From: Ananas comosus
Lineage: Eukaryota; Streptophyta; Magnoliopsida; Poales; Bromeliaceae
Direction of reading: 5' to 3'
NCBI RefSeq assembly: GCF_001540865.1
Contig: NC_033627.1
Location: forward strand, 1,962,475-2,026,474
DNA length: 64,000 nt
This document shows, in pieces, positions 8,747-22,700 of this stretch. A model generated the notes under the pieces. It worked only from the letters and a program-made list of their open reading frames with translations. It searched no databases and was not told where the DNA came from. Each line of letters begins with the position of its first letter. Within the stretch, counting starts at the first letter, position 1. The position numbers and the translations under genes are program-made.

Positions 8747-10710
8747 ACATCATCATGGTGTAGTATCTCTAGCTTCTGCAGAATCTCAATCATAGGGCTG
8801 CGACCACAGCAGAGTCCTCAGATATGAGCTTCTTTTTTTTTTTATCTTTTTCTTTTTCATGTGTAGTACTTATGATGCTTAATGAAGGCTCACTTTTTAT
8901 TAATGCATGGGACTGGTTCATAGTGTGCTCCAATGGTACCAGTACGTATACTTTTGTGAATTGTGACACGCAATTGGTACAAAAAAAAGGTCTCAAAAGA
9001 TTACTACTATAGACTATAGAGGAGTATATAAGGCATGTTAGTTGATAAGCAGCTCAATTTGCGTTGTACTAAGTTACCCATGAATACTTTAGCTTTTTAT
9101 GGACTCCTCCTGTGAGTTAGGGAAGGACAAATATATGATGCTATATTCATGATCTTTAATTAACATGCATGCTAAAATGGAGATTTCAATTGGTTAAATT
9201 ATTGTGCATTACAAAATATTTAATCTAGTTCTCACTTAATGATAGATCAGTGCACACAAAAATATTTTACATATAAAATTATTCGACGTGAGATATTAAT
9301 CCGACAACGAGTCCACACGTAATTTTTTAATAAATGAAAAAAATAAACGTGACTATGTGGTGGGGACTTAAACTTTGAATCTCGTGCTTCAAAACTATTC
9401 TAAATTATGAAGAAAAATTAATTAAGATAATGAAAAATTGAGTATATCAATAAAACATTGGAGGTAGAGGGCCAATTTCATAATAGAGGACAAATGAGAG
9501 GGTCTACAAACATTAAAATTGTGACTAGTTTGACATTCGTTGCCTTTTTCTATTTTCATATGAAAATATTCCATATGATGTGATTTCTCACTGCTTAGCA
9601 CCGAGCACGTGGACGAAATATATGGACACTAAAATTTTATTATATAATAATTAAATTTAAGTTTAGCAAATCACATTATTCTTAATTTAATAGATATCAT
9701 CTCAATTTAACATAATATATTATTTTTTCCTATATTACCACATAATAGGCATAACATCTATATCTATATTTGTATATCTATATCTATACATAAATTCTCA
9801 TGCCAAAACCTTACGCAAATGTACTCCCTTAATTAAAGAAGGTGAGACTCTAAGTTGTATATACTCACATTTAATTTTTTCTTTTAGTAGTCCTTAGTCT
9901 ACCATTTATAAGAAGTATAATATTTGTACTTAAATTGTATTGTATAGTTATACAAAGGAGATGCATTCTCCTTCTCTAATGACTTTTCTACCGTATTTTT
10001 ATTTTTTATTGAATTATAATTTTATTATAAAAATTTGAATATATTTTTTTATATTATTAACTTCAATTAAATATGATTATATTCTTTGTTCTTTTTAAGT
10101 TCTATATTTTTTTTATTGAACCTATAATTTTTTGCTAAAAAAATTTTATTCGCTGTATCGCATGAATTCCTACACATGCCAAACTCCCACCAAGTTGAGC
10201 CTATCAACGTCCACTTAATTATCGAATAATTTTATTATTATTAAATTAAATCAGTAACGAAATTTTCCCTTTATTAGGCACATTGCTCTTGTGAAAATAT
10301 ATTGCTCGGTTGAGAACTCAATTAATTACGAAATATTAGTAGTACCCTTATCTTGATAGCGCCTCCCTACTTATTATTTATTAGGCTATATCGCATTTAG
10401 GAGGGTGCATTTAATTCCGGTGTATTAATAGTAAACCACACTGAAACAGTTAAAGCAATTAATTAATTAATTAATGAGTACAATTAATGCAGGATTAGGG
10501 CCAAGGCACGGGCGCGGGCGCGGATGGTGAGGCAAGTCCCATCACGGGTACCCCTCAAAGCAGGGCCAAGCAACGTGTCCAAGTTGAGTTTCTTTTAATT
10601 TTGAACTTTAATGCAATTATTATTATTATGTTCTTATTATTGATTAAAAGGCAATGTACAGTTAAAATTACTGTAAATGATTAATAGCATAACAATAATT
10701 AAATACAACG
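8692..10710. other. 2 kb AT-rich spacer, no gene seen
   Basis: Contains a (CT)n microsatellite at about 8713-8742 and an ATTA-rich run near 10460. A small GC-richer patch at 10495-10560 has no readable coding signature. Nothing else is recognised. Confidence 0.4.
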
Positions 10711-11655
10711 TTAATTTTATACATACCCCTAGAGCAGGGCTGCTGTGCTCTCAGGAGCTCCTGAGCTGTTTTCGATGGAGTTTCCAAACCGACGATCGAC
10801 TCCGTTAAATTTGATCTAGCGTATTTGAAGTTTCTAGAAAATAATTTTTGACATTTTTGGATATCATTTACCTAGCAATCGAAATGATTCAAAATCAATA
10901 AATTTTAATGGCTGAAAATAAAAATTCTATAAAAAGTGGTGATATATTACTAAAATTTTCGATCAGAAATATTGATCTTATTGTAGATAGTATAAAGAAT
11001 TTTGTATCAAAATTTTATTTGATTTGAATACTTCTACACCGTTAAACTTGAAAACGGCAGATATCAACCATTAAAAATTATGGATTTTGAATCCTTTCGA
11101 TCACTAGGTAAATGATATCAAAAAATCGTAAAAATTATTTTCTAGAAACTTCAAATGCACTAGATCAAGTCTAACGGAGCCGATCGTCGATTCGAAAATT
11201 TCATCATCGAAAATGGCTCAGGAGCATGGAGGCTTCCGTGCTCCTGAGAGCACAGGAGCCCTGCTCCATATCCCTATAAATATTAGTGAATAATAAATAT
11301 ATTCTTATAAAATTCAACTTTCGTATATTGTCCCTACAAATATCCTGATATTTCCAAATATATCACTTTGATTTGCTACCGTTAAAGAACCGTTAGAAAA
11401 CTGTTTATTTTTCAATTTGCAATCATAAATATGTCCCTCCAAAAGACATAATAACAAGAGGGATAAAATTATCAAAAAATAATCATAATTAAGTATTTAA
11501 TTTTGGTCAAATAAATTTTTCTAACGGATTCTAACGATAAGGATATATTTAAAAATATCAGGATTTTGTAGGGACAATATATGATAATTGAAATTTGTAG
11601 CGATATTTTGCCATTCACTATATTTGTAGGAACCAGTATGAAATTAACCCTTGAA
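10711..11655. mobile_element. Fold-back element F2, interrupted by A4
   Basis: Outer ends GTTAATTTTATACAT (left) and GTTAATTTCATACTGG (right, inverse strand), with arms ATATTGTCCCTACAAAT ... CCTGATATTT mirrored at 11560-11610. The left arm is split at 10733-11272 by family-A element A4. Non-coding. The superfamily is uncertain; a Mutator-like MITE is the best guess. Confidence 0.6.
10733..11272. mobile_element. Fold-back element family A, copy A4 (nested in F2)
   Basis: Terminal inverted repeat GAGCAGGGCTGCTGTGCTCT (left) against GAGCAGGGCTCCTGTGCTCT (right, inverse strand), then the tip CTCAGGAGCTCCTGAG and the usual family-A inner arms. Flanks CATACCCCT and CATATCCCT look like a 9 bp target duplication with one mismatch. 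This copy is not in a TA run. Confidence 0.75.
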
Positions 11656-13570
11656 TATAATACTTAACTGCTATAATTTGAAAATTTTTAAAATTATATA
11701 AATTAAAATTTAAGAATAAAAAAACAATTTAGCCAAATTAAAATTTAGCTTTTTTAAATATTTTTGTGACACATAAAATAATTTATAGGCATCCATAATC
11801 ATAAATTATCATTTTCATTTTTTTTTTATAAATTAAACAACTTTTTTTCCCCCTATTATTGATTATTTTGTATATGATATTTTGAAAGTAAATTTTTAAA
11901 CTTTATAGTTTTTTATACACGACGTTCTTATATATCTTTAACTTTTTAAAGTAATTTTATATTAGTCAGAGGGCGGAGGCAGAGGATCCAAATTTCAAAT
12001 TTTATATATTTTGTGTATAGTTGTGTAAATTTTGCACTCCACGTATTCTAGAGTTCAACAAATATCTTTGAATTTTTAGTTAGGAAAAACAGAAGAAAAA
12101 AAAAAAGTGTATGAGTTGGACGGATACAAACACCGGGTGCAGGAAAAAGCTTGCCGGTCCACATAGGTCGAGTCCGAGCCGATAATAAAAAAAGCGCGTG
12201 AGGCGGGCGAACACGATGGTCAAGCCCACATGTGAGCGGTTCGACTAAAACCGGGAAAAGGCCAACACGTGACCACCCACGTGGTGCTTCTCCTCGCACC
12301 AAACTCGGTGGGCCCAAGAGTTTTTTGGCTTATTTATTTATTTATTATTTTTCGTTCGCAAAAATGGTCGGTATCAGAATAATTTGTTTCGACACTAAAA
12401 TGATGAAGGATCATCCAAATTTTTACTCATAATGGTAGCGGGATGGACCCTCCGAATTCGGCGGGGATGATCGGTGAAGTCGAATTCGCGAATTTTACGA
12501 GTTTATCTTACAAGTTTCTCGTTATCTGACTTTTCGTTTACCAACAATACTGGCGCCACCAATCATGCCCTTGATTACTGTATAAAAAGGTAAATTATAC
12601 TTTTGGTCCTTACACTATAAAGTGTGTAATATTTTAATTTTCAAATTTTAATTTAATATAAATTTTATAAATTATTATTATTATAATTAAACCTCATAAT
12701 TTAATTTATATGACTAAATATTAATAATTTATTAATATAAAAATAATATAACACTTCACTTACTTACTATCACATTGTTAAATCACTTCACTGCTATATT
12801 ATTGCATGAGAGAATTCTATTAGGCCACCTAAGACAAAGAGTCAACTGGGATTAGGACCGAAAAAAGTGCAGCAGGACAAAGTCCAGTGTGGCAAGAGTT
12901 CCTTATAAAACATTGGTTGGTTGGTAACAGCTATCACCACGACACAAACACTTCCCATCATCAAATCTGTTAGGAGGTGCTTGATTTCAAAAAATAAATA
13001 ATTATAATTATAATTTTAAAATAAATTTTTTTTGCTGAAAGATATTTTTTTTGTTCATCTAAATTCTAATAATAAAAATAAATTTCAAAACAATCTATTT
13101 ATTTGTAAATAAACATTTTATAATCTTTTTTTTTTTTGAAAAATAATTTTTAACACACCCCGTTACAGTTACACCCCAAAACTGCAACAGCTATATATAC
13201 ACACGAGAACGTATATGCTGTGACTAATAGGTGGTGGGTTTGTCGCTTTAGAATTAATTGTGCGGCAATTAAGTGGGGGGTTCCCAAGAGACAAGTAGAT
13301 TAGTGAACCTAAATGAGGATTAATTAATCGTTCGAAGAACATACGGGGGTCTAAGCAGTGGTAACAAAATAGTATATATTATATATTTTATACCTGCTTC
13401 CGAGAAAGGCCGTTTCACAAGTCAATGCAAATATTTATATCTACATATACATTAATTCTACGTCTTAGTTAATTTAAGCACCCTACTAATAACCTGCGTC
13501 CGAGATTAACTGAGGGGACACGTGGCCGGGGGAGGAACACGAACCGGGTGGGGTGGTGGGGGAGGGGGGT
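11656..13570. other. Spacer, no gene seen
   Basis: Mostly AT-rich. A moderately GC-rich stretch at 12110-12310 shows no domain or splice pattern in any frame. 13500-13570 is a G-rich 3' flank of the kinase gene. Confidence 0.4.
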
Positions 13571-15329
<1,759 letters not shown>

Positions 15330-16985
15330 TTTCCGAAATTAGCCGAACCAAATCCAAAAAACGCTTTAATACGCCGACTCCTCTTCTCTCCTCTCCCAAC
15401 AACAAAACGAAGAATCACAGTAATAAACCCCAGAAACTTGGGATGGATTCTTTTGGCTTCCACCCCAAAATCAAAAAGAAAAAAAAAAAGGAACGAAAAA
15501 TCCTAACACTCCCACCTCCTTTTTAAAGCTACTAACCCCATGGGAGGAGCTTTTCTTCTTCTTTCTCTTTCTCTCTCACCCTCTTTTCATTTACTTTTAT
15601 ATTTATTTATTTTTAACTGGAGCTAGCAGTTTGCTTGCTTTGTTCGCACTCTGGAGAGGACGCTTGGGTATATATACCAACGGCGAAACGAGGTAACGGG
15701 TGGTCTACTATTTTCTCCCATTTTTAAAAATTTTTTCCTTTTTTTTTTTTTTAAAAAAAAAAAGAAGCGATTTTGTAAAAATTTCGCATGCGGCGTGCTC
15801 CAGGTACCGGGAGTCAGCCTCTCGAAACGCTGGCGTGGCACGTGCGGACCTTCCCAGCGGCACGTGCGCTCCGGGAGCTCTCCTTCCCCCCTTTTCAACT
15901 GTAGTATACGGGGACTCTATGTACTTTTGGACGCATCCGGTGCACCCATCCCCAAGATTCCCCGTACTAGCTAGTAGAAATTTTTAAAAATAAACTTCAT
16001 TAAAAATATAAAATAATTAGATTTTTTCAGCTCAGATACCTAATGTAGTAACTATCAAGTTCTTAATCAACTATATATTAGGTACGCGAGCTTATGGTTT
16101 TGTGTACGTAGTAGGCTCATTATATTTTAATTCTGAATAAAAATTGCTTAGTGTGATGCAGCTAATTTACGGATATATACACCGGGTGGAGGCAATAAAA
16201 TTGGTGTCCGCCGTGGCCATGGGGAGTCGCACCCTCGCAGCGCCACGGATTGTCGCTAGTGGCCGCAGAGAGCGGGAGGGAGGGAGGGAGGGAGCGAGGA
16301 CAGTGGCACGACCGTAAATAGATGCGTCGGGAAGCGTCGCATATGCAATGATCGCAGCTGAAGAAGACGTATGCATGCAAAAGATGCGGGGCGTAGTCGT
16401 CAGCGATTAGAAGAGAGGTAAAGTCATAATTTCGCTTTTGGACTCGCTCGATCGTATTTGACAGGAAAAAGTAGGGTTTCTATTTTTTGATAAAATCCAG
16501 ATACCACTAGTAGTGGTCGTAGAGGAAATTTTTGGAAAAACATATTGCCTCAACCAATTAATTCACCTATTTAATTAAGTTAATCCTTTCATTAAAAAAA
16601 AAAAGAAATTAGTGTAATTCATTGATAATGGCAGAGAATGTGGTATAAAAGGGGATAAGATTATTATGTGCAATCTTGCATCTGATTTTATATATTTGTG
16701 CTACACAGTAGGTCGTCGTGCAGAAACAAATGAGTCTTTAGAAAAAAAATTGCATCCGAAATATATGTATATAAATTGAACTTTTATACTTTTAAAGATA
16801 TCAAGTCATTTTAGGTTTTCGGCTTTTAGATTAAAGATTTATAGAGTTAGAATAATAGTGCTCTCCTAAAATTGAGTGGGTGACTTATAAGCACCAAGTG
16901 TTATGAGGGCTTTTAAAAGTCATCATATTGGGGGGTCTGTTTTACATAGTGTTTGGACTTACAGTCCATCCTACATAAATAAGTA
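15330..16985. promoter_or_regulatory. Kinase upstream region with two G-boxes
   Basis: Upstream sequence of the PINOID-like gene. CACGTG occurs at 15839 and 15861, 22 bp apart, about 510-535 bp before the start codon; CACGTG is the core bound by plant bZIP and bHLH factors. A GC-rich patch at 16195-16330, with a GGGA run, shows no gene. The rest is AT-rich. Confidence 0.35.
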
Positions 16986-16999
16986 AGACTGTTCGGCAA

Positions 17000-17166
17000 A
17001 ACCGATCGTCTCTAACGTAAGTGGTAAAGAGTTTGGTGATTGGTACCTGAGGTTCTAAGTTTGAATTCTAGTTGATTCACATTTCTAGCTAAGTTTTTAT
17101 TTTTTAAAAAATAAACAAAGCAGGTAGCATGCTACCTTTCTCTCTCTAAAAAAAAAAAAAAAGAAG
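17000..17166 (+). mobile_element. tRNA-derived SINE copy S2
   Basis: Full-length copy beginning ACCGATCGTC or just before, with degenerate A-box and B-box regions (GTGGTAAAGAGTTTGG, GTTTGAATTCT), a 3' tail GCAGGTAGCATGCTACC and an A-run. It is flanked by AGACTGTTCGGCAA (16986-16999) and AGACTGTTCAACAA (17167-17180), a 14 bp target duplication with two differences. Confidence 0.8.
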
Positions 17167-17180
17167 AGACTGTTCAACAA

Positions 17181-18374
17181 GCCTTGTATGATGAGTTACA
17201 ACATATCATACAACCCTAGCTTTATTACATTCAAAGCCATGTGGTATAATCCCGAGCACGACTTTGTTCATAAACTTCTAAGCTGAGTCATTAGTGAGAC
17301 AGTTTGGCGAATTATATAATTCACTCTATATTCGACTGTTGAAGGTTTGTTCCAATCAAAAAGTTTTAAGTCCAAATCTCAACATCTTGTTGAACAACAG
17401 GCTCAAAGGGAGCCTAATAAATTTGAATGAGGAGCTTTTCATTCAATATATATATATATATATATATATATTTTTTGGTTCCATAATCCAGCACCTAGAG
17501 GCACCATTGAACCAAACAGTCTACTATACTAATATCTTAATCATTAGTTTTGGTTAATTTCTCCTCTCCCTGTAGAAAACTAGAAACAGAGGGGAAATCA
17601 TGACCTATGGCTAAACTTATTCAATAAAGCTAAACTATAACTACATCATAGCCCCAGAGACTGCTTAAAGATAATGTCTTGGATTACATGCCCAGGTGTC
17701 TCTCTCACAAGGACACTGAAATGAAATGCTTTCTCCAACCAGTCCAAAATTGTTACTCATACCCAGAACCCAAGAAGTTTCTCTCCCACTTAATTTCTCC
17801 TCCAAAAATAATTTTAGCCTTTGTCCTAATCCCCACTTAATCAATCCTCCCAATGTAAAGCTTTGTCCCGTGAGGATCCATTCAACCGTGAAACCTTTTC
17901 CTAAAAGATACCTCATCGCTTTATCTTTTATGAAGGCCCATGCAAGGATAGAAACAGTACACGCACACACACACACACAAAAAAAAAAAGTTGTAAAGTG
18001 TGCTTGAATTAGTGAATAAAAGACAAGTGTTGGAGTTAATGGTGGTGGAATACTTGCTGCATAGAGACAAGCATCAGTACTAGGTGTCTCTGATCTTATT
18101 ATAAACTAATCGAGCTTAATATTAATTCGAGCTATAATCGACGACGATTAGAGATCGTGGCGGCATCCGAGGCCGTGCGCGACCCGCGGCCATGTGCGGC
18201 GACAAGGGGCATTTGAGCTGCCGGAGAGACGAGCCCACAATAAGGAATGGCTTTTGCCGGTCCACTTGAAAGATACCTATAATAATGCGTTAATTATACT
18301 TATGATGATATCTCACTCTCTCTAATTATTTATTTTTGGTCGTAATGGAATATTACTCAGAAGCTGAGGAGGAA
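17181..18374. other. Spacer, no recognised gene
   Basis: A (TA)n run lies at about 17446-17470. A 103-codon open frame on the minus strand (17665-17976) has no domain I recognise and no clear start context, so it is not called. A GC-richer patch occurs at 18140-18230. Confidence 0.4.
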
Positions 18375-18452
18375 AGAGGGGCCCAATGGGGTATGTGAAG
18401 GCAATGTTGTCTAAGAGGGGCCCAATGGGGCATGTGAAGGCAATGTTGTCTA
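18375..18452. repeat. 39 bp tandem duplication
   Basis: Two adjacent 39 bp units (18375-18413 and 18414-18452) differ by one base (GGGGTATG versus GGGGCATG). Confidence 0.9.
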
Positions 18453-18607
18453 GCCAATTGCCATCTTAGGTCTCGTTTCATTCGGGTATAAGCAAAAGTT
18501 GTTTATTACAGAAATAGGTATACGTTCAGGGATATAAGCAAGAATTAGATTAATTTTGCGTTTGAATGAAAATTAGATTGTTTCCGAAAATAAAGAAATA
18601 ACATTTG

Positions 18608-18759
18608 ACCGACCGTCCCTAAATCAAGTGGCAAAGGGCTTAGTGGTTGGTACCCGAGACCCAAGTTCGAATCCTAGTTGATTCATATTTCAGATTAAGT
18701 TTATTTCTAAATAAAATAAACGAAGCGGGTAGCGTGCTACCTATCTCTCAAAAAAGAAA
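18608..18759 (+). mobile_element. tRNA-derived SINE copy S3
   Basis: Begins ACCGACCGTCCCTAAATC, with an A-box region GGCAAAGGGCTTAGTGG, B box GTTCGAATCCT and a 3' end AGCGTGCTACCTATCTCTC plus A-run. A perfect 12 bp target duplication AAATAACATTTG lies at 18596-18607 and 18760-18771. This is the best-defined copy in the window. Confidence 0.85.
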
Positions 18760-19054
18760 AAATAACATTTGGATAGATAAGATAGAATAAGAAGGATAGT
18801 GAGTAGTTATAAATAAAAAATAATGATATTACTTTTCTCATTATATTTAAATTTAAAATTTAAAATTTTATATTTGTATTTTTAAATTTAAAATTTTAAC
18901 CTTTAAATTTAAAAATTTGAAATTAAAATTTTAACATTTAAAATCTCAAATTTAAAAGTCAAAATTTTAAATTTTAAATTTCAAACTTTAAGTTTAAGAT
19001 CAAATTTAAATTTGAAAAATATAAAATATCAAATTTTAAATATCAAAANNNNTT

Positions 19055-19365
19055 ATATATTATAATATATTACTTTTATTATAAAATTATTAATTGTACT
19101 ATATTAATACATATTATTTATATTTAAATATTATAATAAATTATATTTAAATAATATAATAGATTATTTTTAATAAATTTATAATTTTTTTATTATTAAT
19201 AAATTAATAAAATTTTAAAAAATTCTACTTAAACTTAAATTTAATAAAAATAATCTATTATATTATTTAAATATAATTTATTATAATATTTAAATATAAA
19301 TAATATGTATTAATATAGTACAATTAATAATTTTATAATAAAAGTAATATATTATAATATATAAC
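19055..19365. repeat. Long AT-rich inverted repeat
   Basis: Left arm AATAATATAATAGATTATTT and its reverse complement in the right arm are centred near 19210. It lies inside MITE T2. Confidence 0.8.
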
Positions 19366-19610
19366 ATATTTTATTTATATAATTTAGTTTTAATTCAATT
19401 TATAATTTTAATAAAGTTTGAAATTAAACATTGAAATAACACTATTCCACCAAAATGGTGGAATAATAAATTTCAAGTTATTCCGGGATAGCCGGGAATA
19501 ACAAAGTTTGATTGGAATAAAATATTCCGGCAAAAAATTATTCCGTTTGGTAAAATAACGTGGATAACTTTGCTTATTTCCGTTCATACTCCGAACCAAA
19601 CGGGGTCTTA

Positions 19611-19658
19611 AAGTACACAAAATGGAGCCATGTATGAGAAGAAACTATATTCCTTTGT

Positions 19659-19705
<47 letters not shown>

Positions 19706-22700
19706 CAATACAGGTCATTTAAGATTCTTGTTTCTTTGCCCAAAGACAAGCTTAGAGTGCCCCCATAATGCCTGTGACATGCTTCAACCGCACCTCAGTT
19801 CTAAATAATACAAAATCAGAGCATTACTTATTTTAATCCATAATCTACTGTTTGGTACCTTCAACATTGAAGGAACTGCAGTTGTTTATGTCAACAAAAT
19901 GAGTTGCATGGTCATTAGTTAGTAAGACACATAAGGGTTAGATATATAATAATGTTGCCTTGTGAAAATTGCAATGTAGTGTCTACAAAGTAGGGCCTCT
20001 TTTTTCTTTCCCCTCCTTTTGACATCATGGCACTCTTCAAGAGCTGTGTATTTTGAGATGATTGAGAGGGGATTGGAATTAAAAATGTCAACATCATGAT
20101 TCATTAGGTGTATATAGACTTTATTTGTACATTTTAATCTCGTGGTTTGGTGCCTCTATGAGGTTGCCTCTCCAGCTTCTTTATCTCAGAAAAGCAAGAG
20201 TCAAAGTTTTCATTACATTAATTACTTTTGAAACTTTTATTGTGCACAATAATGTTATAACTAAACTTTCACTAAGAAATTCAAGTTTTGTTTTTGCTTG
20301 AAACTATCGATTAATTTCACCGAAGAACACTTTCCCAGAACAATGGGCATCTTTAGGGTGATTTCACTGCAGAATTTTGCAGGACATTTCAAACCAACGC
20401 AAGTGCTTGTTAGGCCTGCATCTGCTTCTGTTTTCAGCTCTGGCTAATTCTGATAATTAATGCACTTGGCGAATGAAATGATCTGAAGATTGTACTTGTT
20501 GTGTCACTTGATTCACTATGCAAACATCGCTCACTTCGTCAGTAACGATATATCTACAGTAGCACCAAATAGACTCAAACCTCGTAAATCCGGGAACAAA
20601 CCAATTATGCTACATTGGCATGGCATAGCTCCACAGGCAATATTGTGAGATCCACCACTATTCCTATTCCTATTGAGTAGTCAATTGTACATTTTTGAGT
20701 CCAGTGACTGAATCCACTTGAGAGGCTTAATTAGTGATATCGCAAATATTTAACACTGGCTCCACTCAATTAACAGGCAATGACTATGAATGTGATAGGC
20801 CCTAGCTTGTTGAAATATAACTTCGACAAATGATTCATCGACGATTAACGTACGAACAATATATTTAATTCCTCTTAATTTCTCTAGATAACGAAGAGGT
20901 AGGTCCACGTTGTTTACCAAAAAAAACAAAAGGTGTAAAAACCATTTGATTGCTCCCAGAAAAGTTGTGTGGAAACATTTACTTTACTTGGCATTAATTC
21001 AAAAAACTTAGAATAAGAATATGCCCAACATAGTGTTAAAACTTTACTTTACACTGCATTATATGTTAGTTTAAAATATTAGAACAAGTATACACGTACC
21101 TAACATATGGTCAAAATCCCTGCGAAATAACATAAAGAAAACCAAACAAAAAGATAACATGTTTATCTCTCTCCATTTATTCAAGATTTTAAACCTATAT
21201 ATTCGATATCAGTAACAATAATACTTAATTACACATTCACACTAGATTTCCACATCGACTTTAGCACTACGAGGCTCTGAATCACCAACTGAGTGTTTAA
21301 GCCACATAATAGATTTGTCGATTAAATACGCCACGTGATGGATTAGAGTAGAAGCATGTGCATCACTTTCAAATAATATAAGGATCGTTCACCATTAGCT
21401 AAATATGTATACGTGGGCCGTTTTGCTCACAAATGATATTGTTGTCATATAGTGTGTCCATATATATTAATTGGTCCTAATTCAACCTAATCTACATAGG
21501 ATATTAGCATGATCTTATTTTAATTTTTGAATTCATTTATTATTCAGTTTGTAAGTTTTCATTGCACTCTAGTTCTAACATATACCAAAAATTTGGTAGT
21601 GGATGTTTAATTAATCTCGCTTTTAAAATAACTTCTCTCCTTTAAAGATCAATCGTTTGATATTCTAATATGCGAAATCATGAGTTTTTATTATAGAAGA
21701 AAGTTTAAATAAATTTCTTTACAGAAAGTTTGAACAAACCAAATAGATTAGTTACATGTTACAAGTGACAATTCAAATATATAGAAAATTTATGCACATC
21801 TTTTCTATTGATTTTTCACCAGTAACAACAATTCAGCGACGAGTCAAAAAGGGATGTTGAGACCCGAATTTAAATGGACGAGTAGATTACGTGGCATGTA
21901 GAAAATCTCCACGCATGTGAACACATTCGGCTAAAAGTAATTACCCGAAGAAAAAGGTGATAACAAATGATGGATATATAACGAAGCACACAAACCACAA
22001 GCTTGTTATATAATGATAGAAACATTAATCAATCATGAAGAAACTTTTTCTACCCCCATTGATTAGCCCGAGAAAGATGGAGGGTGGGAAAAAGAAAAGA
22101 GGGATGATAAAAAGGGACAACTACGCCAATATTCGCGCTGTTTTGATAGGGGGACAAAGGTACATGACAATATTGCCACCCATTTGAATCCTCCCCCCTC
22201 AGAGCCCTACATAACTTAGAGTACAACTCACAACTAGAGGGAATCTTAACCCTTTTCTTTTTGGTTTGTTGAATGTAGAAACGTAATTGTTAATACATAT
22301 CATTTTTAGTTAGATGTAATTATAGATATAGTATAGTTAAAAATATAGCAATTATAATTTATTTATTTGATTTAATTACTTATCAACTGTTACGGTTGAA
22401 ACTACAGTTAATTTACGTGTAGTTTTAACTACAGCAGTTAAGTTTTGAATACACTTACATACAATTAAGACTATAATGCATGCATAAATACAATAATAAT
22501 TGCATGCAATCAAACAAGTCTTGATAATTAGTTAGCCATTTAGTTGATTAACTCAGTTCCCATGCATATTTTTAAGGATTGCGTGTCCAAAACGCTCGAG
22601 AAAAGCAAGCCTTAAATGAAGTGTTTAATTAATTGGATTTTGTTCTTTGTCTAGCAAGATTAAGGAAACGACAAAATCGAACTTCACCTTTGATTAGGGA

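Larger units (their letters stand above)
18469..19607. mobile_element. Tourist-like MITE T2 with a nested SINE and a long AT palindrome
   Basis: Ends GGTCTCGTTTCATTCGG (left) and, on the inverse strand, GACCCCGTTTGGTTCGG (right), each bordered by TTA (18466-18468, 19608-19610). It carries SINE S3 and an AT-rich inverted repeat with ~135 bp arms (about 19055-19190 and 19230-19365). Four Ns at 19049-19052 sit next to the palindrome, probably an assembly gap. No transposase is seen. Confidence 0.65.

Noticed and set aside
16195..16380. GC-rich frames near 16.2-16.4 kb
   Set aside because: Two overlapping frames in different phases, neither with a domain; the GGGA run and base bias explain them.
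17665..17976. 103-codon minus-strand frame
   Set aside because: Reads smoothly in places (GLIKWGLGQRLKLFLEEKL) but matches nothing I know and has no splice or promoter support; possibly an old retroelement piece.
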